The position numbers and the translations under genes were made by a program. DNA of 64,000 bases. Origin: JAFAGX01 sp035622175. Its GTDB lineage: Bacteria; Acidobacteriota; Terriglobia; Terriglobales; Acidobacteriaceae. The notes below the pieces were generated by a model. The model was given only the letters and a program-made list of their open reading frames with translations. It made no database searches and was not told the DNA's origin. The stretch spans positions 1 through 64,000 of the forward strand of contig DASPVV010000016.1 in NCBI GenBank assembly GCA_035622175.1. Direction: 5' to 3'. Below, in pieces: positions 9,282 through 18,018 of the stretch (positions within the stretch are counted from its first letter, which is position 1; each line of letters opens with the position of its first letter).

Positions 9282-10658
9282 CTAAGTTTGGCTCAGCTTC
9301 TCGAAAAACAAACAGATCGACTCAATCCCGCGATAGAAGTTTGGAATATGGAACTTCTCGTTGGGAGCATGGAGATTATCGTCGGGTAGGCCGAATCCCA
9401 TCATGACGCTGGGTATCTTCAGCACATCCTGAAAATCAGTCACGATCGGAATCGACCCGCCGGAGCGGATGAACACAGTGTCTTTCTTGAAGACATCATG
9501 CATCGCCAGGGTCGCGGCCTTGATGTATGGGTTGTCGGTGCCAACCACACAAGCCGGCCCCTTGCTCCAGACCTTGATCTTGGTCTCAATCCCTTTGGGC
9601 GTGAGCTTCTTCACGTAGTTGGTGTAGCGCTTCAAAATGTCGTCAGGGTCTTGATTGGGCACCAGCCGCATGGAGACCTTGGCTGCGGCGCGCGCCGGAA
9701 TCACGGTCTTGGCCCCGGGAGCAATGAACCCTCCCGGCATCCCATGAACCTCGAGCGTGGGGCGCGCCCAGGTGCGATACAGAACCGAAAAGCCCGGCTC
9801 GCCGGTTAACACCTTGGATCCGACTTCTGTCTTGCGATAGTGGTCTTCTTTAAAGGGCAACCGCTTCCAGGCCTTCAGCTCCTCGGCGGAGGGCTTCTTC
9901 ACATCTCGGTAGAAGCCCGGAATCAGAACCCTGCCCTTCGAGTCTTTCAGCTGGCTGATGATTTCGATCAACCCGAACAACGGGTTGGGAGCGGCGCCGC
10001 CATACATGCCCGAGTGTAGGTCCGTCTTCGGACCCACCGCCTCAATCTCCGTGTACACTAAGCCGCGCAGCCCGACGCACAATGTAGGCAGATCGGGGGC
10101 AAACAGCTCGGTGTCGCAGACCAGAGCAAAATCGGCGCGCAGCTTGGTTTTCTGTGTGCGCACGTATTGCGCAATGGACTCGCCTCCCACCTCCTCTTCA
10201 CCTTCAATGATGAACTTCAGGTTGAGAGGAAGCTTGCCGTCATGGCCCTTCATCAAAGCTTCGACCGCCTTGATCTCCATCCAGAGCTGCCCCTTATCGT
10301 CGACCGCGCCGCGCGCGTAAAGGTTGTTGTTGCGCTCGGTAGGTTCAAACGGTGGGCTCACCCATTCATCGAGCGGGTCTGGAGGCTGCACGTCATAGTG
10401 TGCGTAGCAGAGCACCGTGGGCGATCCCGGAGCATGCAACCAATCGGCGTAAATGAGCGGGTGCCCTTGGGTGGGGACGACGTCCACATTTTCCATCCCA
10501 ATTCTGCGGAGCTCCGCGGCGACAAAGTCGGCCGCTTTCTGCACGTCCGACTTGTGCTCCTGCAAGGTACTCACACTCGGAATACGAAGCAGGTCCTTGA
10601 GTTCATTTAAGAAACGCAGATGATTCTCACGGGCAAAAGCCACTGCTGGGGAAGCCAT
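9282..10658 (-). CDS. M20-family dipeptidase
   Basis: The zinc-site motifs of M20/M25/M40 peptidases are all present: YAHYDVQPP (first His and Asp), ARGAVDDKGQ (bridging Asp), EGEEEVGG (catalytic Glu and ligand), CDTE, and a C-terminal NLHAPNEKF (last His). The dimerisation 'lid' lies in between. I place the start at ATG 10658 (MASPAVAF) because AGAGGA lies just upstream. The open frame continues 50 residues further to 10808, but that part has no family similarity. It yields 458 residues, the usual size for acidobacterial dipeptidases of this class. It is a cytoplasmic metallopeptidase cleaving dipeptides or related amides; substrate unknown. No operon partner is evident. Confidence 0.9.
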   Translation of the reverse strand: MASPAVAFARENHLRFLNELKDLLRIPSVSTLQEHKSDVQKAADFVAAELRRIGMENVDVVPTQGHPLIYADWLHAPGSPTVLCYAHYDVQPPDPLDEWVSPPFEPTERNNNLYARGAVDDKGQLWMEIKAVEALMKGHDGKLPLNLKFIIEGEEEVGGESIAQYVRTQKTKLRADFALVCDTELFAPDLPTLCVGLRGLVYTEIEAVGPKTDLHSGMYGGAAPNPLFGLIEIISQLKDSKGRVLIPGFYRDVKKPSAEELKAWKRLPFKEDHYRKTEVGSKVLTGEPGFSVLYRTWARPTLEVHGMPGGFIAPGAKTVIPARAAAKVSMRLVPNQDPDDILKRYTNYVKKLTPKGIETKIKVWSKGPACVVGTDNPYIKAATLAMHDVFKKDTVFIRSGGSIPIVTDFQDVLKIPSVMMGFGLPDDNLHAPNEKFHIPNFYRGIESICLFFEKLSQT

Positions 10659-10893
10659 AGATGATCCTCTTTCTCGCGGAATCCACGCGGCATTCATCGG
10701 CAGGCGAACCCCACAGTATACCTGAGCCACGGGCGGAATTTGGCGGCCTAGAACGAACAGGGACCTCGATTTGATCTCGGCGCCCCTTAGATGTGGAACC
10801 GAAGACATCGCCCGAATGTTTCTTGGGGTTCGAAGAAGACCTTACAACAGGCCAGCCAAACCTGCGGTATCGCGGATGACGAGCGCCAAGAGC

Positions 10894-11283
10894 TCAACGA
10901 TTGGCCATGGAAGCGATGTCGGCTAGGCCCAGCAGCCGCGGGTCCGCCGTGATCAAAGTCAGCCCCAGGACCTTTGCCGTGGCCGCTAGGAATCGGTCCG
11001 CCGGATCGCGATGTGCAAACGATAGCCCTTGCGCTGCCAAAACGATTTCATGGGTGAGCGGCGCTTCCCGCAGGTTGGTGAGGGCACGGGTCAGCCAGGA
11101 GTGGACGTCGGGCTCCATCACGACTCGCCCTTTCCCATGCAACAGAAGCGCCTCCCAAGTGCTGACCGGGGAAAGCCACAGCTCATTTCCGGGATCACGG
11201 AGCGAGCGAAGGACTCGCCCGCCCAGCCGGCTGGGTAGCGCCATGCTCCAGATCCAAATATGCGTATCCAGCAGGAACTTCAA
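10894..11283 (-). CDS. VapC-like PIN-domain toxin
   Basis: A 129-residue PIN-domain ribonuclease. Conserved acids are Asp6 (FLLDTHIW), Glu44 (STWEALL), Asp96 (HRDPADRFL) and Asp114 (LITADPRLL), the usual metal-binding quartet. It overlaps the antitoxin gene by 4 bp (start at 11283, antitoxin stop at 11280), the standard toxin-antitoxin coupling. The expected role is cleavage of RNA when the labile antitoxin is lost. The exact RNA target is unknown. Confidence 0.88.
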   Translation of the reverse strand: MKFLLDTHIWIWSMALPSRLGGRVLRSLRDPGNELWLSPVSTWEALLLHGKGRVVMEPDVHSWLTRALTNLREAPLTHEIVLAAQGLSFAHRDPADRFLAATAKVLGLTLITADPRLLGLADIASMANR

Positions 11284-11522
11284 TCGCGCATCGCCTCGAT
11301 ATCATGCAGATCGATAACTGGGGCGACGATGTCGCCAACAATCTTGGTGACTCCTGCCATTGAGCCGAGCCAGTCTCCGCGTTGCCCCTGTGGCGAGGGA
11401 GGTAGGATTTCCGCGACCGGCTTGCCAAAGCGTGTGACCCGCACTGGCTTCTTAGTCTGGTTTACGCGTTGCATAATGGCCAAGCATTTAGCCTTGAACT
11501 CGGAAATCGCGATCTCTTCCAT
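11280..11522 (-). CDS. Phd/YefM-family antitoxin
   Basis: The 80-residue protein begins MEEIAISEFKAKCLAIMQRV and continues with VRVTRFGKPVAEILPP, the canonical Phd/YefM fold: an N-terminal DNA-binding half and a C-terminal toxin-binding tail. It is the first gene of a two-gene operon with the PIN toxin. Antitoxins of this family repress their own promoter, and the promoter region at 11531-11573 contains repeats suited to that. Confidence 0.88.
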   Translation of the reverse strand: MEEIAISEFKAKCLAIMQRVNQTKKPVRVTRFGKPVAEILPPSPQGQRGDWLGSMAGVTKIVGDIVAPVIDLHDIEAMRD

Positions 11523-11530
11523 ACCAACCG

Positions 11531-11573
11531 TTCCTCAAGGAAAAATCTAACATGGTCAACAATTATGGTCAAC
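11531..11573 (-). promoter_or_regulatory. Promoter and candidate operator of the phd-vapC operon
   Basis: Read on the minus strand, TTGACC (11572-11567) and TAGATT (11549-11544) are 17 bp apart. A 9-bp direct repeat, GTTGACCAT, occurs twice at a 13-bp period (11565-11573 and 11552-11560), the first copy containing the -35 box. A short palindrome TTCCT-CA-AGGAA (11531-11542) covers the predicted start site. Autoregulation by the antitoxin is inferred. Confidence 0.45.
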
Positions 11574-11699
11574 TCGTAACGGTACTCACTGCAGGGCGTT
11601 CCAAGCTTTAGGACAGCAGCAGCCTTGATGGAGGGCGGAGACGGCTGGTCCGGTTCAATCACCGCACCGCCCACAAACCAAACCAAGCTGCTCGATGAT

Positions 11700-12782
11700 C
11701 TAAGGCCCTTGGGTGCCAAACTGCGCGAAAGCGGCAAAACGCGCGGGAGAAAAGGACGCGATCTCATGCTCAGGCTTCACGCCTGTAACCACTTGCGCCA
11801 TGACTTTTGCCGTCACGGGCGCGAGCAGAATGCCATCCCGGAAGTGCCCGGCTGCGACGAAATATCCGGGCTTACTGGTCGGTCCAAGAAGCGGCAACCC
11901 GTCCGGAGTTCCCGGGCGCAACCCCGCCCAGGCCTCGAGCAGCCGCGCATGCGCCAAAGAAGGGCATAGGGCAACTGCGGCCGCGTGCATGCGATGGATG
12001 ACGTCTGCATCCACGCGCTTGTCGTAACCGGCTTCCTCGAGTGTCGATCCAATAAGAATTCGCCCATCGCTACGTGGCACCAGATAAACCTCCGGTGCCC
12101 GGATGACATGGCGAAGCAAGTCCCGCCCGGCGACCGAGAGCATTTGTCCCTTGACCGGACGGGTGGGAAACTGGAGTGGCGGCAACTGTCCCGCCCAGGC
12201 TCCTGCGCAATTCACCACAATCGGTGCGTAATAGTCGGCCCGATCCGTCTTCACTCCCTCCACTCTGCCCTGCGACTCGAGCACGTTCCTGACCACGGAC
12301 CCGGAGGATATATCCACCCCGCGGTGCCTGGCGGCCTTTAAGGCCGCGGCAGAGAGGGCACGAGGGTCGACACTGCGCTCGGGTAAAAACAGCGCCTGGC
12401 GGTCCGCATCGGCTACGGCGGGTTCCAGCTCTCGGAGGGAAGCCGGCAGGGCATGGTTCGGGCTCAATCCCGTAGGATCGTGGACGGGATCGGCAGCAGG
12501 GAAGAGCAGCGTACCCTGATCCCGCAGATCCACATCGATCCCGGACTCATCCTGAAGCTCGTGGACAAACTCCGGATACATTCTTGCACTGTCGCTGGCG
12601 AAGGCTTCGAGGAGGGGGGGCATTTCGGAATCGACCAACATCCCAGCCGCGGCGTGGGAGGCTTCGCGGGCCGGCTCTCCCCGTTCGACCAGGAGAACGC
12701 GCATGCCTCGTTTGCGCAACCCGAGCGAGAGGGAAAGCCCGATGATTCCCCCACCCACGATGATGATGTCCCAGGCCTTCAC
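11700..12782 (-). CDS. FAD-dependent amine oxidase, glycine oxidase (ThiO)-like
   Basis: The 360-residue protein opens with a dinucleotide-binding motif (DIIIVGGGIIGLSLSLGLRK, residues 5-24) and the second FAD strand VLLVERGE. SHAAAGMLVDSE follows, typical of glycine and D-amino-acid oxidases of the DAO family. The C-terminal half carries RPVKGQML and AGLRPGTPDGLPLLGP, the ThiO/SoxA-type signature. It would oxidise glycine or another small amine, producing the imine used in thiamin thiazole synthesis if it is a true ThiO. No other thi gene is nearby, so that role is unproven. The start is a GTG at 12782 with GAGGAG directly against it, which is tight for a ribosome site. Confidence 0.82.
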   Translation of the reverse strand: MKAWDIIIVGGGIIGLSLSLGLRKRGMRVLLVERGEPAREASHAAAGMLVDSEMPPLLEAFASDSARMYPEFVHELQDESGIDVDLRDQGTLLFPAADPVHDPTGLSPNHALPASLRELEPAVADADRQALFLPERSVDPRALSAAALKAARHRGVDISSGSVVRNVLESQGRVEGVKTDRADYYAPIVVNCAGAWAGQLPPLQFPTRPVKGQMLSVAGRDLLRHVIRAPEVYLVPRSDGRILIGSTLEEAGYDKRVDADVIHRMHAAAVALCPSLAHARLLEAWAGLRPGTPDGLPLLGPTSKPGYFVAAGHFRDGILLAPVTAKVMAQVVTGVKPEHEIASFSPARFAAFAQFGTQGP

Positions 12783-12919
12783 TCCTCAGGCATTGTAGAA
12801 GACCGCACCAGATGTTGTCTGGGTTGCGATTCCGAAGACGGTGGATTTTATGGGAAAACCGGTCCTCCTGGCGCGGGGTTCGAAACGAACAAGCCGAAAC
12901 TCAGGCGAGAGTTTTTTGG

Positions 12920-12993
12920 CGGACCCGGAGAGACTTGAACTCCCAACCTCTGCGTTCGAAGCGCATTGCTCTATCCACTTGAGCTACGGGTCC
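12920..12993 (-). tRNA. tRNA-Arg(TCG)
   Basis: A full cloverleaf can be folded on the minus strand. The acceptor GGACCCG pairs with CGGGTCC, the D-arm has GCTC/GAGC, the anticodon loop is CTTCGAA giving anticodon TCG, and the T-arm is GGGAG-TTCAAGT-CTCTC. The discriminator base is G and CCA is not encoded. It reads CGA codons for arginine. The 5' end of the tRNA is at 12993. Confidence 0.93.
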
Positions 12994-13262
12994 GCGCCTC
13001 ATCGGAGATAAGCTTAGCAGGACTTTCGCATGTTAAGCAGCCTTCTTTGCGCACTGCGGGAATTGCGTCCCGTCCTTTCCCGCATCGATGTCTGCTGCCT
13101 CGGCGGCGAGCGCGCGGTGGCGCCGCGTGGTTGCCAAGCCGGCCAGATTCCGAGGTGAAACACCGACGGCACTTGCGCATGTGCCTTGTTTTTGTGACCA
13201 TATCCGAGGCTTATATTCTGTTTGAGTTCGCTGACGCACTGGACTCTTAGCCTCCGCCACTC

Positions 13263-13592
13263 ATGAATCGCGCTGCTTCACGCCGTGTGCCGCGGTATCG
13301 CACTGAACTCCCCTTGGTCGTGCGTGTCTTGAGGGAGGACGGATATGAGTCTGTCCACGGCCGCTGTTTTGAAATTGGCGAAGGAGGGCTGGGGGCGGTG
13401 ATCACGAGCGAATTACCCTCGGGCGAGATGGTTTCCCTGGAGTTGTCGTTTCCCCAGGTACCCGAGGCTCAGCTCTTGCGCGCCGTGGTGCGCCATCGTT
13501 TGGGGTTCTTGCACGGATTTGAGTTCGTGGGTTTGCTGCCCGAGCAGCGGGAGCTGATTCGTTCCTACTGCCGCACATTACAGCCTTCGTGA
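13263..13592 (+). CDS. PilZ-domain protein
   Basis: A stand-alone 109-residue PilZ domain. The N-terminal RRVPRYR supplies the arginines of the RxxxR c-di-GMP contact, and EIGEGGLG occupies the place of the (D/N)xSxxG motif, with the first residue and Ser substituted (E and E). The rest has the six-strand barrel pattern (VSLELSFP, VRHRLGFLHGFEFVG). Family members bind cyclic di-GMP and act as adaptors. The altered second motif may weaken ligand binding. No clear ribosome site precedes ATG 13263. Confidence 0.78.
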   Translation: MNRAASRRVPRYRTELPLVVRVLREDGYESVHGRCFEIGEGGLGAVITSELPSGEMVSLELSFPQVPEAQLLRAVVRHRLGFLHGFEFVGLLPEQRELIRSYCRTLQPS

Positions 13593-13703
13593 CGCAGTTG
13601 GCTGCCCCGGCTGCTATCTCCCGTCAGGATTCAGGTTGCCCTTCGGAAGTTGCTGCCGGAAACTACGCCTGCCCGGTGCGGTTGGGAGTAAAATGAGGAC
13701 GCC

Positions 13704-14153
13704 ATGAAGGTCCTGGTTCTTGTGGGCGTAATGCTTTTGTCGCTACCGACAGTCGCCCAGAACGATAAGGATAAGAACGACAAGAACAAAGACGACGACC
13801 TAGGTCCGGTCGCCGCTTTGAGTTTTCTGGTTCGCAGGGACGCAGGCGGCAAACCGGTGGTCAACGCCGTGGTAGTCCTCCACGAAGTAAACGAGAAAGG
13901 TCAGCAGGCAAAGGGTGGGGTCGAGCTCAAGACCGATCTTGAAGGCAAGGCCGGCTACGAAGGTGTGCCCTATGGCAAGATCCGGGTCCAGGTGCTGGCC
14001 AATGGATTCCAAACCTTTGGTGCGGATTACGATATCAACCAGCCAACCCTGCAGATCAACGTCAGTTTGAAGCGTCCGCAGAGCCAGTATTCGGCCTACG
14101 ACGACCACTCCGGGGGAAAGGCAGATTCCAACAACAAGCCGCCGCCGCAATAA
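13704..14153 (+). CDS. Small secreted protein with carboxypeptidase-regulatory-like domain
   Basis: A signal peptide (residues 1-19, ending TVAQ) is followed by a highly charged Asp/Lys linker (about 20-32). A single beta-sandwich domain then runs from about 38 to 132 (AGGKPVVNAVVVLHEV, TDLEGKAGYEGVPYGKIRVQVLA), resembling CarboxypepD_reg modules. A glutamine- and asparagine-rich tail ends the 149-residue protein. TGAGGA lies upstream of ATG 13704. Such isolated modules are common in Acidobacteriota and are probably periplasmic or surface proteins; function unknown. Confidence 0.75.
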   Translation: MKVLVLVGVMLLSLPTVAQNDKDKNDKNKDDDLGPVAALSFLVRRDAGGKPVVNAVVVLHEVNEKGQQAKGGVELKTDLEGKAGYEGVPYGKIRVQVLANGFQTFGADYDINQPTLQINVSLKRPQSQYSAYDDHSGGKADSNNKPPPQ

Positions 14154-14251
14154 AGTCGGAGCTGGACGATCCGGGAGCGGGTCGAAATGGACGGTGAGCG
14201 TCCGCATTTGAGGCTTGCGCCCTGAACGTTCCCCGTTGCCTGCAGGATTCT

Positions 14252-14632
14252 ATGGACTATCTCCTTAAAACCGAGCCTTCCGAATACTCATTTGCCGACC
14301 TTGAGCGTGACACCACGACGATTTGGGACGGTGTATCGAATCCGGTAGCTTTAAAACATCTCGGCGCCATGAAACCGGGTGATCGTGTTGTCATCTACGA
14401 GACTGCCGATCACAAGTCCGCCCAGGGAACAGCGCGCGTGGTTTCGGTCGACGCCTCGGATCGGAAGAATCCCAAAGTCAAAATCCAGGTGGAAAAATTG
14501 CTCCGCCGGCCGGTGACCCTGGCCGAAGTGAAAGCGAACAACCTATTCCGCGAATCACCCTTGGTACGGCAGGGAAGATTGAGTGTTGTGCCCCTCACCT
14601 CAGAGCAGTACCAATTCCTGATCGGTGCCTGA
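14252..14632 (+). CDS. EVE-domain protein
   Basis: The entire 126-residue product is an EVE domain: MDYLLKTEPSEYSFADLE at the start, TIWDGVSNPVALKHL, MKPGDRVVIYET, and the closing FRESPLVRQGRLSVVPLTSEQY. It belongs to the PUA-like fold; relatives of this domain are readers of modified nucleobases in DNA or RNA, and stand-alone bacterial copies have no assigned role. ATG 14252 has CAGGA upstream. It is convergent with the TonB-C gene that follows. Confidence 0.9.
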   Translation: MDYLLKTEPSEYSFADLERDTTTIWDGVSNPVALKHLGAMKPGDRVVIYETADHKSAQGTARVVSVDASDRKNPKVKIQVEKLLRRPVTLAEVKANNLFRESPLVRQGRLSVVPLTSEQYQFLIGA

Positions 14633-14673
14633 CGCGCGAAGCGGCCCTGCGCCTCAGAGCCTGCTCGCCTCAA

Positions 14674-15702
14674 TCATTGCGCCGTAGGCTTGCGTCCTTT
14701 CGTTGGCGCAGGAGCAATTTGCGGGCGCCCAAATATGATCCCGGTTTCAACCTCGACCGGCTGTCCATCCTTCAGGTACGGCTTGAATTTCCACTCCGCG
14801 AGAGCATCCATGATGACTTTTGTCTGATCCGGATATGCACTGAGAAAGTGAATGTGTCTCACCTTGCCGTTCTTATCGATGATGATCCGTACCGGAACCG
14901 AGGTGAAGCGATGTTCGGTCAAGATCGGATCCACGCGGGCAATCAGGTTCTCGTCGTTGGCGTAACCTTTGATGCATACCGGGGAAGCGCCCCCGCCCTC
15001 TCCTTTGTCGGGACTAGCTTCCACCGGCAACTCCATCTTGTTCATGTCGTCGACCAGGCTCTTGAGGAGCTTGGTGTCGCGGCTGGTCAGGATGAACTGG
15101 ACGGCGTGACAGCGGATTTCCGTTCCCAGAATGTACCAGTGCATCTCGGCTACAGGGGACCAGTAGGCAAACGACGTAAAGAGTCGGCCCGCGATTTTGC
15201 CTGCGGTGGGTGGCGGTTCCAATTTGTAATCGCTCTGCAGATTTTCCTTCTCGTAGGCGGTAAGTTCGAGGGCGTTGGTCGTCGGCTGCGATGTGAAGAA
15301 CAGGTCTTGGGCGGTGATCAGGATGTTGCCGCGGCTCGGTCCCTTGTAGTCGTCCGGCCGCTGAATCTGCGCCAGAACGTAGCGACCACTTTCGGACGGC
15401 GGCGGACCAGTGTACTTCTCGGTCCAATCATTCGGTAAGCGGTAAGTGATTCCAAAATACGCGTTGGTGAACACATTGTCGGTTACACTCCCGCCCTCGG
15501 GTACGGGAGTCGTGGAGTCGCTGGCGCTCGACCAGGCGCCCTTTACGAGAATCACACCCGTCGGGACCTTCGTCCTGGCCTGAGGGCTTTCCGAGACGGC
15601 GCCGTTTTGGGGGGAGCTTGGCGCGGTGGCGCTTTGACCCCAGCCCGGCAACGCCACGGACAAGGCGAGGCTGAGCACAAAAGATAAATATCGAGAGCGC
15701 AT
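14674..15702 (-). CDS. Secreted protein with TonB C-terminal-like domain
   Basis: A signal peptide (residues 1-22, ending GWGQ) leads a 342-residue protein. The middle part (about 80-230) is a compact domain without a recognised family (NAYFGITYRLPNDWTEKY). The last ~85 residues match the TonB/TolA C-terminal fold: PVRIIIDKNGKVRHIHFLSA and ALAEWKFKPYLKDGQPV. The N-terminus looks cleavable and no proline-rich stalk is seen, so it is unlikely to be a classical energy-transducing TonB. The TonB-C fold in such proteins may act as a periplasmic binding module. Partner unknown. Confidence 0.75.
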   Translation of the reverse strand: MRSRYLSFVLSLALSVALPGWGQSATAPSSPQNGAVSESPQARTKVPTGVILVKGAWSSASDSTTPVPEGGSVTDNVFTNAYFGITYRLPNDWTEKYTGPPPSESGRYVLAQIQRPDDYKGPSRGNILITAQDLFFTSQPTTNALELTAYEKENLQSDYKLEPPPTAGKIAGRLFTSFAYWSPVAEMHWYILGTEIRCHAVQFILTSRDTKLLKSLVDDMNKMELPVEASPDKGEGGGASPVCIKGYANDENLIARVDPILTEHRFTSVPVRIIIDKNGKVRHIHFLSAYPDQTKVIMDALAEWKFKPYLKDGQPVEVETGIIFGRPQIAPAPTKGRKPTAQ

Positions 15703-15773
15703 ATTGGCCTATGATCTCAAACAATTGAGGGAGGGTAAACCCGGAATGTTCGTCGCGGATCACTTCTAAACTT

Positions 15774-15809
15774 AAAAAAGCTGGCGAGACACTTGCGTAT
15801 CTCGCCAGC
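15774..15809 (-). terminator. Rho-independent terminator after the di-haem oxidoreductase gene
   Basis: On the minus strand, a perfect 10-bp stem GCTGGCGAGA/TCTCGCCAGC with a 10-nt loop (15809-15780) is followed at once by TTTTTT. It begins 18 bp after the stop codon at 15827. This is the clearest intrinsic terminator in the window. Confidence 0.85.
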
Positions 15810-15826
15810 CAGCTTGGGTTCAACGA

Positions 15827-17251
15827 TTACAGCGATCGCAAGAAGTCCAACACCTCCTGCTGCTGGGCGGGCGTGAGATCGTTGAAAAGCTCGATCACAG
15901 TATTCGCCTCGCTGCCGCTGCTCTCGTGGTCCTCGATTGCGGTGAGTAGGTTCGTGGTGCGGCCATCGTGCAGCAGGAAGATCCGCTGCCCCAGGCCCCA
16001 CAGGGGAGCTGTACGGAACTGATCACCGCCGGCGCCGCCCTGCGAGACATTGTCCGCCAGGCCGGTACCCATGTCATGGATTTCAATGTCGGAGAAGGAA
16101 TTGACCGGTTTCTCGCTCAGTTCGGGATCAAAGTCCGAAGCTTGCGTCACACCCGGTGAGGGATTGTGGCATGTGGCGCAGCCGACGGTGCTGAACAAGG
16201 CTCTGCCAGCGGCGATGGTGGCTGCAGGAACTACTGCCCCATCGAGCACCACGGAACCCGGTTTCGGAGGGGCGAGGAAGCGCATGAAGTTGGCAAAAGC
16301 AGAGACGTCGTCGAGAACGGCGGCGTTTGGCGACGAGAGCGGGTTAGTCTCGTCTTCCGGATACCCGATCCCGCCGAGGTTTAGACAATCCGCGGGCAGC
16401 CCGGTGCCCAGCTGGTCTTCTTCCGGCAGCGGACGCTCGGTGTTGAAGATCTCGTTGGTGATGCCCATCTCCACGTTGTAGGCTTCACCGGCAAACAACT
16501 GCAGCGATTTGTTCTGCGCCTTCCAGCCGAAGCGGCTGATGGTGCCGTCGTTGCCGTTGTGGTTGAAACTGCCGGCAACGCCAAAGCTGTTGGTGAGATT
16601 GGTCAGCCGATTCTTCAGCAGGGTTGAATCGTCAAGATTTTCGATCAAGCCCAAGCCAAAGGTAGGCGTGGGAATGCGGTAGATCACGTTGTTCGTTGCC
16701 ACGGCATGCGCGAAGGGAGGCTGTGCCAGACTGCAAGTGCCGGCACCGGCGCTGCCTGAAACCGTGAACAGGTCTTCCACACCACCGTTCGGAGCGCTGG
16801 TGTTGACCGTACCGTTCGAGTTAAAGAAGAACGGGAAGCGGGCTTCACGGGTTGGGCCATTGGCGGTGATGAAACTCGGAGTAGTGCTCTCGGGCGCTAT
16901 TCCGTCAGAGACGAATTTGAATTGGGGATTCACGGCAGCGCCTGTTCCGCCCACGGCAGGAAAAGCGTGACACGAACTGCACTGATTGGAATTAAATCTC
17001 GGTCCCAGACCGACGTTGGCAGAGTCTTTCACCGTTTCCACTTCCTGGAAGCGAACGCGACCGTTCTCGAAAAACGAGAGGTAGCCGTTCGGGTCAGCGA
17101 CGATGATGGTTGCGCCGGTGCCGCGTGAGGCGGTCTGGACTCCCGGGTCGACAGCGCCAGGCGGGTCTGCTTTCTTGGTTGCAGCAAATGTGATTCCGGC
17201 GAGAGAGAGTACCACCACTAGAACTGACGTGATTTTTGCTGGTTGAATCAC
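15827..17251 (-). CDS. Di-haem oxidoreductase (DHOR-like c-type cytochrome)
   Basis: The start is taken as GTG 17251 because AAGGAGG lies 4-5 bp upstream and a signal peptide follows (VLVVVLSLAGITFA); the open frame extends to 17317 but lacks a ribosome site. From that start, two c-haem sites are seen: CSSCH at residues 91-95 and CATCH at 358-362. Typical DHOR features include GLGPRFNSNQ before the first haem, GRALFSTVGCATCH at the second, and LWGLGQRIFLLHDGRT near the end. It is a periplasmic electron-transfer enzyme related to MauG-type peroxidases; the substrate is unknown. An intrinsic terminator follows immediately, so it is probably the last or only gene of its transcript. Confidence 0.88.
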   Translation of the reverse strand: MIQPAKITSVLVVVLSLAGITFAATKKADPPGAVDPGVQTASRGTGATIIVADPNGYLSFFENGRVRFQEVETVKDSANVGLGPRFNSNQCSSCHAFPAVGGTGAAVNPQFKFVSDGIAPESTTPSFITANGPTREARFPFFFNSNGTVNTSAPNGGVEDLFTVSGSAGAGTCSLAQPPFAHAVATNNVIYRIPTPTFGLGLIENLDDSTLLKNRLTNLTNSFGVAGSFNHNGNDGTISRFGWKAQNKSLQLFAGEAYNVEMGITNEIFNTERPLPEEDQLGTGLPADCLNLGGIGYPEDETNPLSSPNAAVLDDVSAFANFMRFLAPPKPGSVVLDGAVVPAATIAAGRALFSTVGCATCHNPSPGVTQASDFDPELSEKPVNSFSDIEIHDMGTGLADNVSQGGAGGDQFRTAPLWGLGQRIFLLHDGRTTNLLTAIEDHESSGSEANTVIELFNDLTPAQQQEVLDFLRSL

Positions 17252-18018
17252 GATTCCTCCTTGAAAAGTTTGATCTTCCACGTCTTTAACTCTGGGGGAT
17301 GTCCGTCGCACAGACACCTGAGGCCCGCGTCTGCATAAAGCTGACAGGGGACAGGCCGCTCTAGCAGTTCTCTTTGAGGCGCTAGATCACCTTTCGGTGC
17401 ATGTCCTGCTTCCTAGTTGGACCAGGAAACTTCAGACAACCACGGCGCGCTGCTTGTTCGTCGCCGAGCAGACCCCAACTGGTAAACGCGAAGTGGGCTA
17501 TTTTCCTACAACCGGTAAAACGCGAAGTGACGTGGTAAACGCGAAGTGGCGTACTTCTGCAAGTTGTCCATGAAAGGTAGCAAATCCTGGACTAGTGTCA
17601 AGCGGATTTTTACCTTAGCCCAATGGCATTAGATCCTTTGAGCGTGCGGCTCGGGACGCGCCCGAGCCTCTGATGGGCCTGGCAATCGTCTAAGGTGCTC
17701 ATGCCAATCATCTTGTGGTCTCGAAGTCCCCGATTCCAACTGGGGTCCAGTCGAGAACGGCCACTTGCCGCTCTGGAAGCCAACTTTGAACTTGGCGGGA
17801 CGGGTGCAGCATCCCCGGCTTGTCGCCCGGGAACCTGTCGACCGAAGCAACGCCAGACCGCTCCTAGCCTGGTTTAGCTCAGTCAGCAGAGCAATGGCCG
17901 CCTGCCGTTAGGCACACCTGATGCTAGGAGTGCCTCGCCACGGCACCTGTAAATCCGGCAATCGCCACCCTACGTTGCGGGGTTGAAACGCCAGTCGGTA
18001 CGGCGTGATCCTCAGGGC
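17252..18018. other. Gene-free stretch with short repeats
   Basis: No open frame here has a ribosome site or recognisable family. The stretch holds three copies of a 16-bp repeat (17481-17549) and a tRNA-like fragment (17862-17946). It resembles decayed sequence or the residue of a lost element. Confidence 0.6.
17481..17549 (+). repeat. Three copies of GGTAAACGCGAAGTGG
   Basis: The unit occurs at 17481-17496, 17514-17529 (with one inserted A, last G absent) and 17534-17549. Spacings are 33 and 20 bp. Multiple short direct repeats close together are typical of IS21-family termini, where the transposase binds, so this may be one end of a lost element; no transposase remains nearby. Confidence 0.7.

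Noticed and set aside
17862..17946. Functional tRNA gene
   Set aside because: The D-arm looks right but there is no acceptor pairing, no anticodon stem and no TTC loop.
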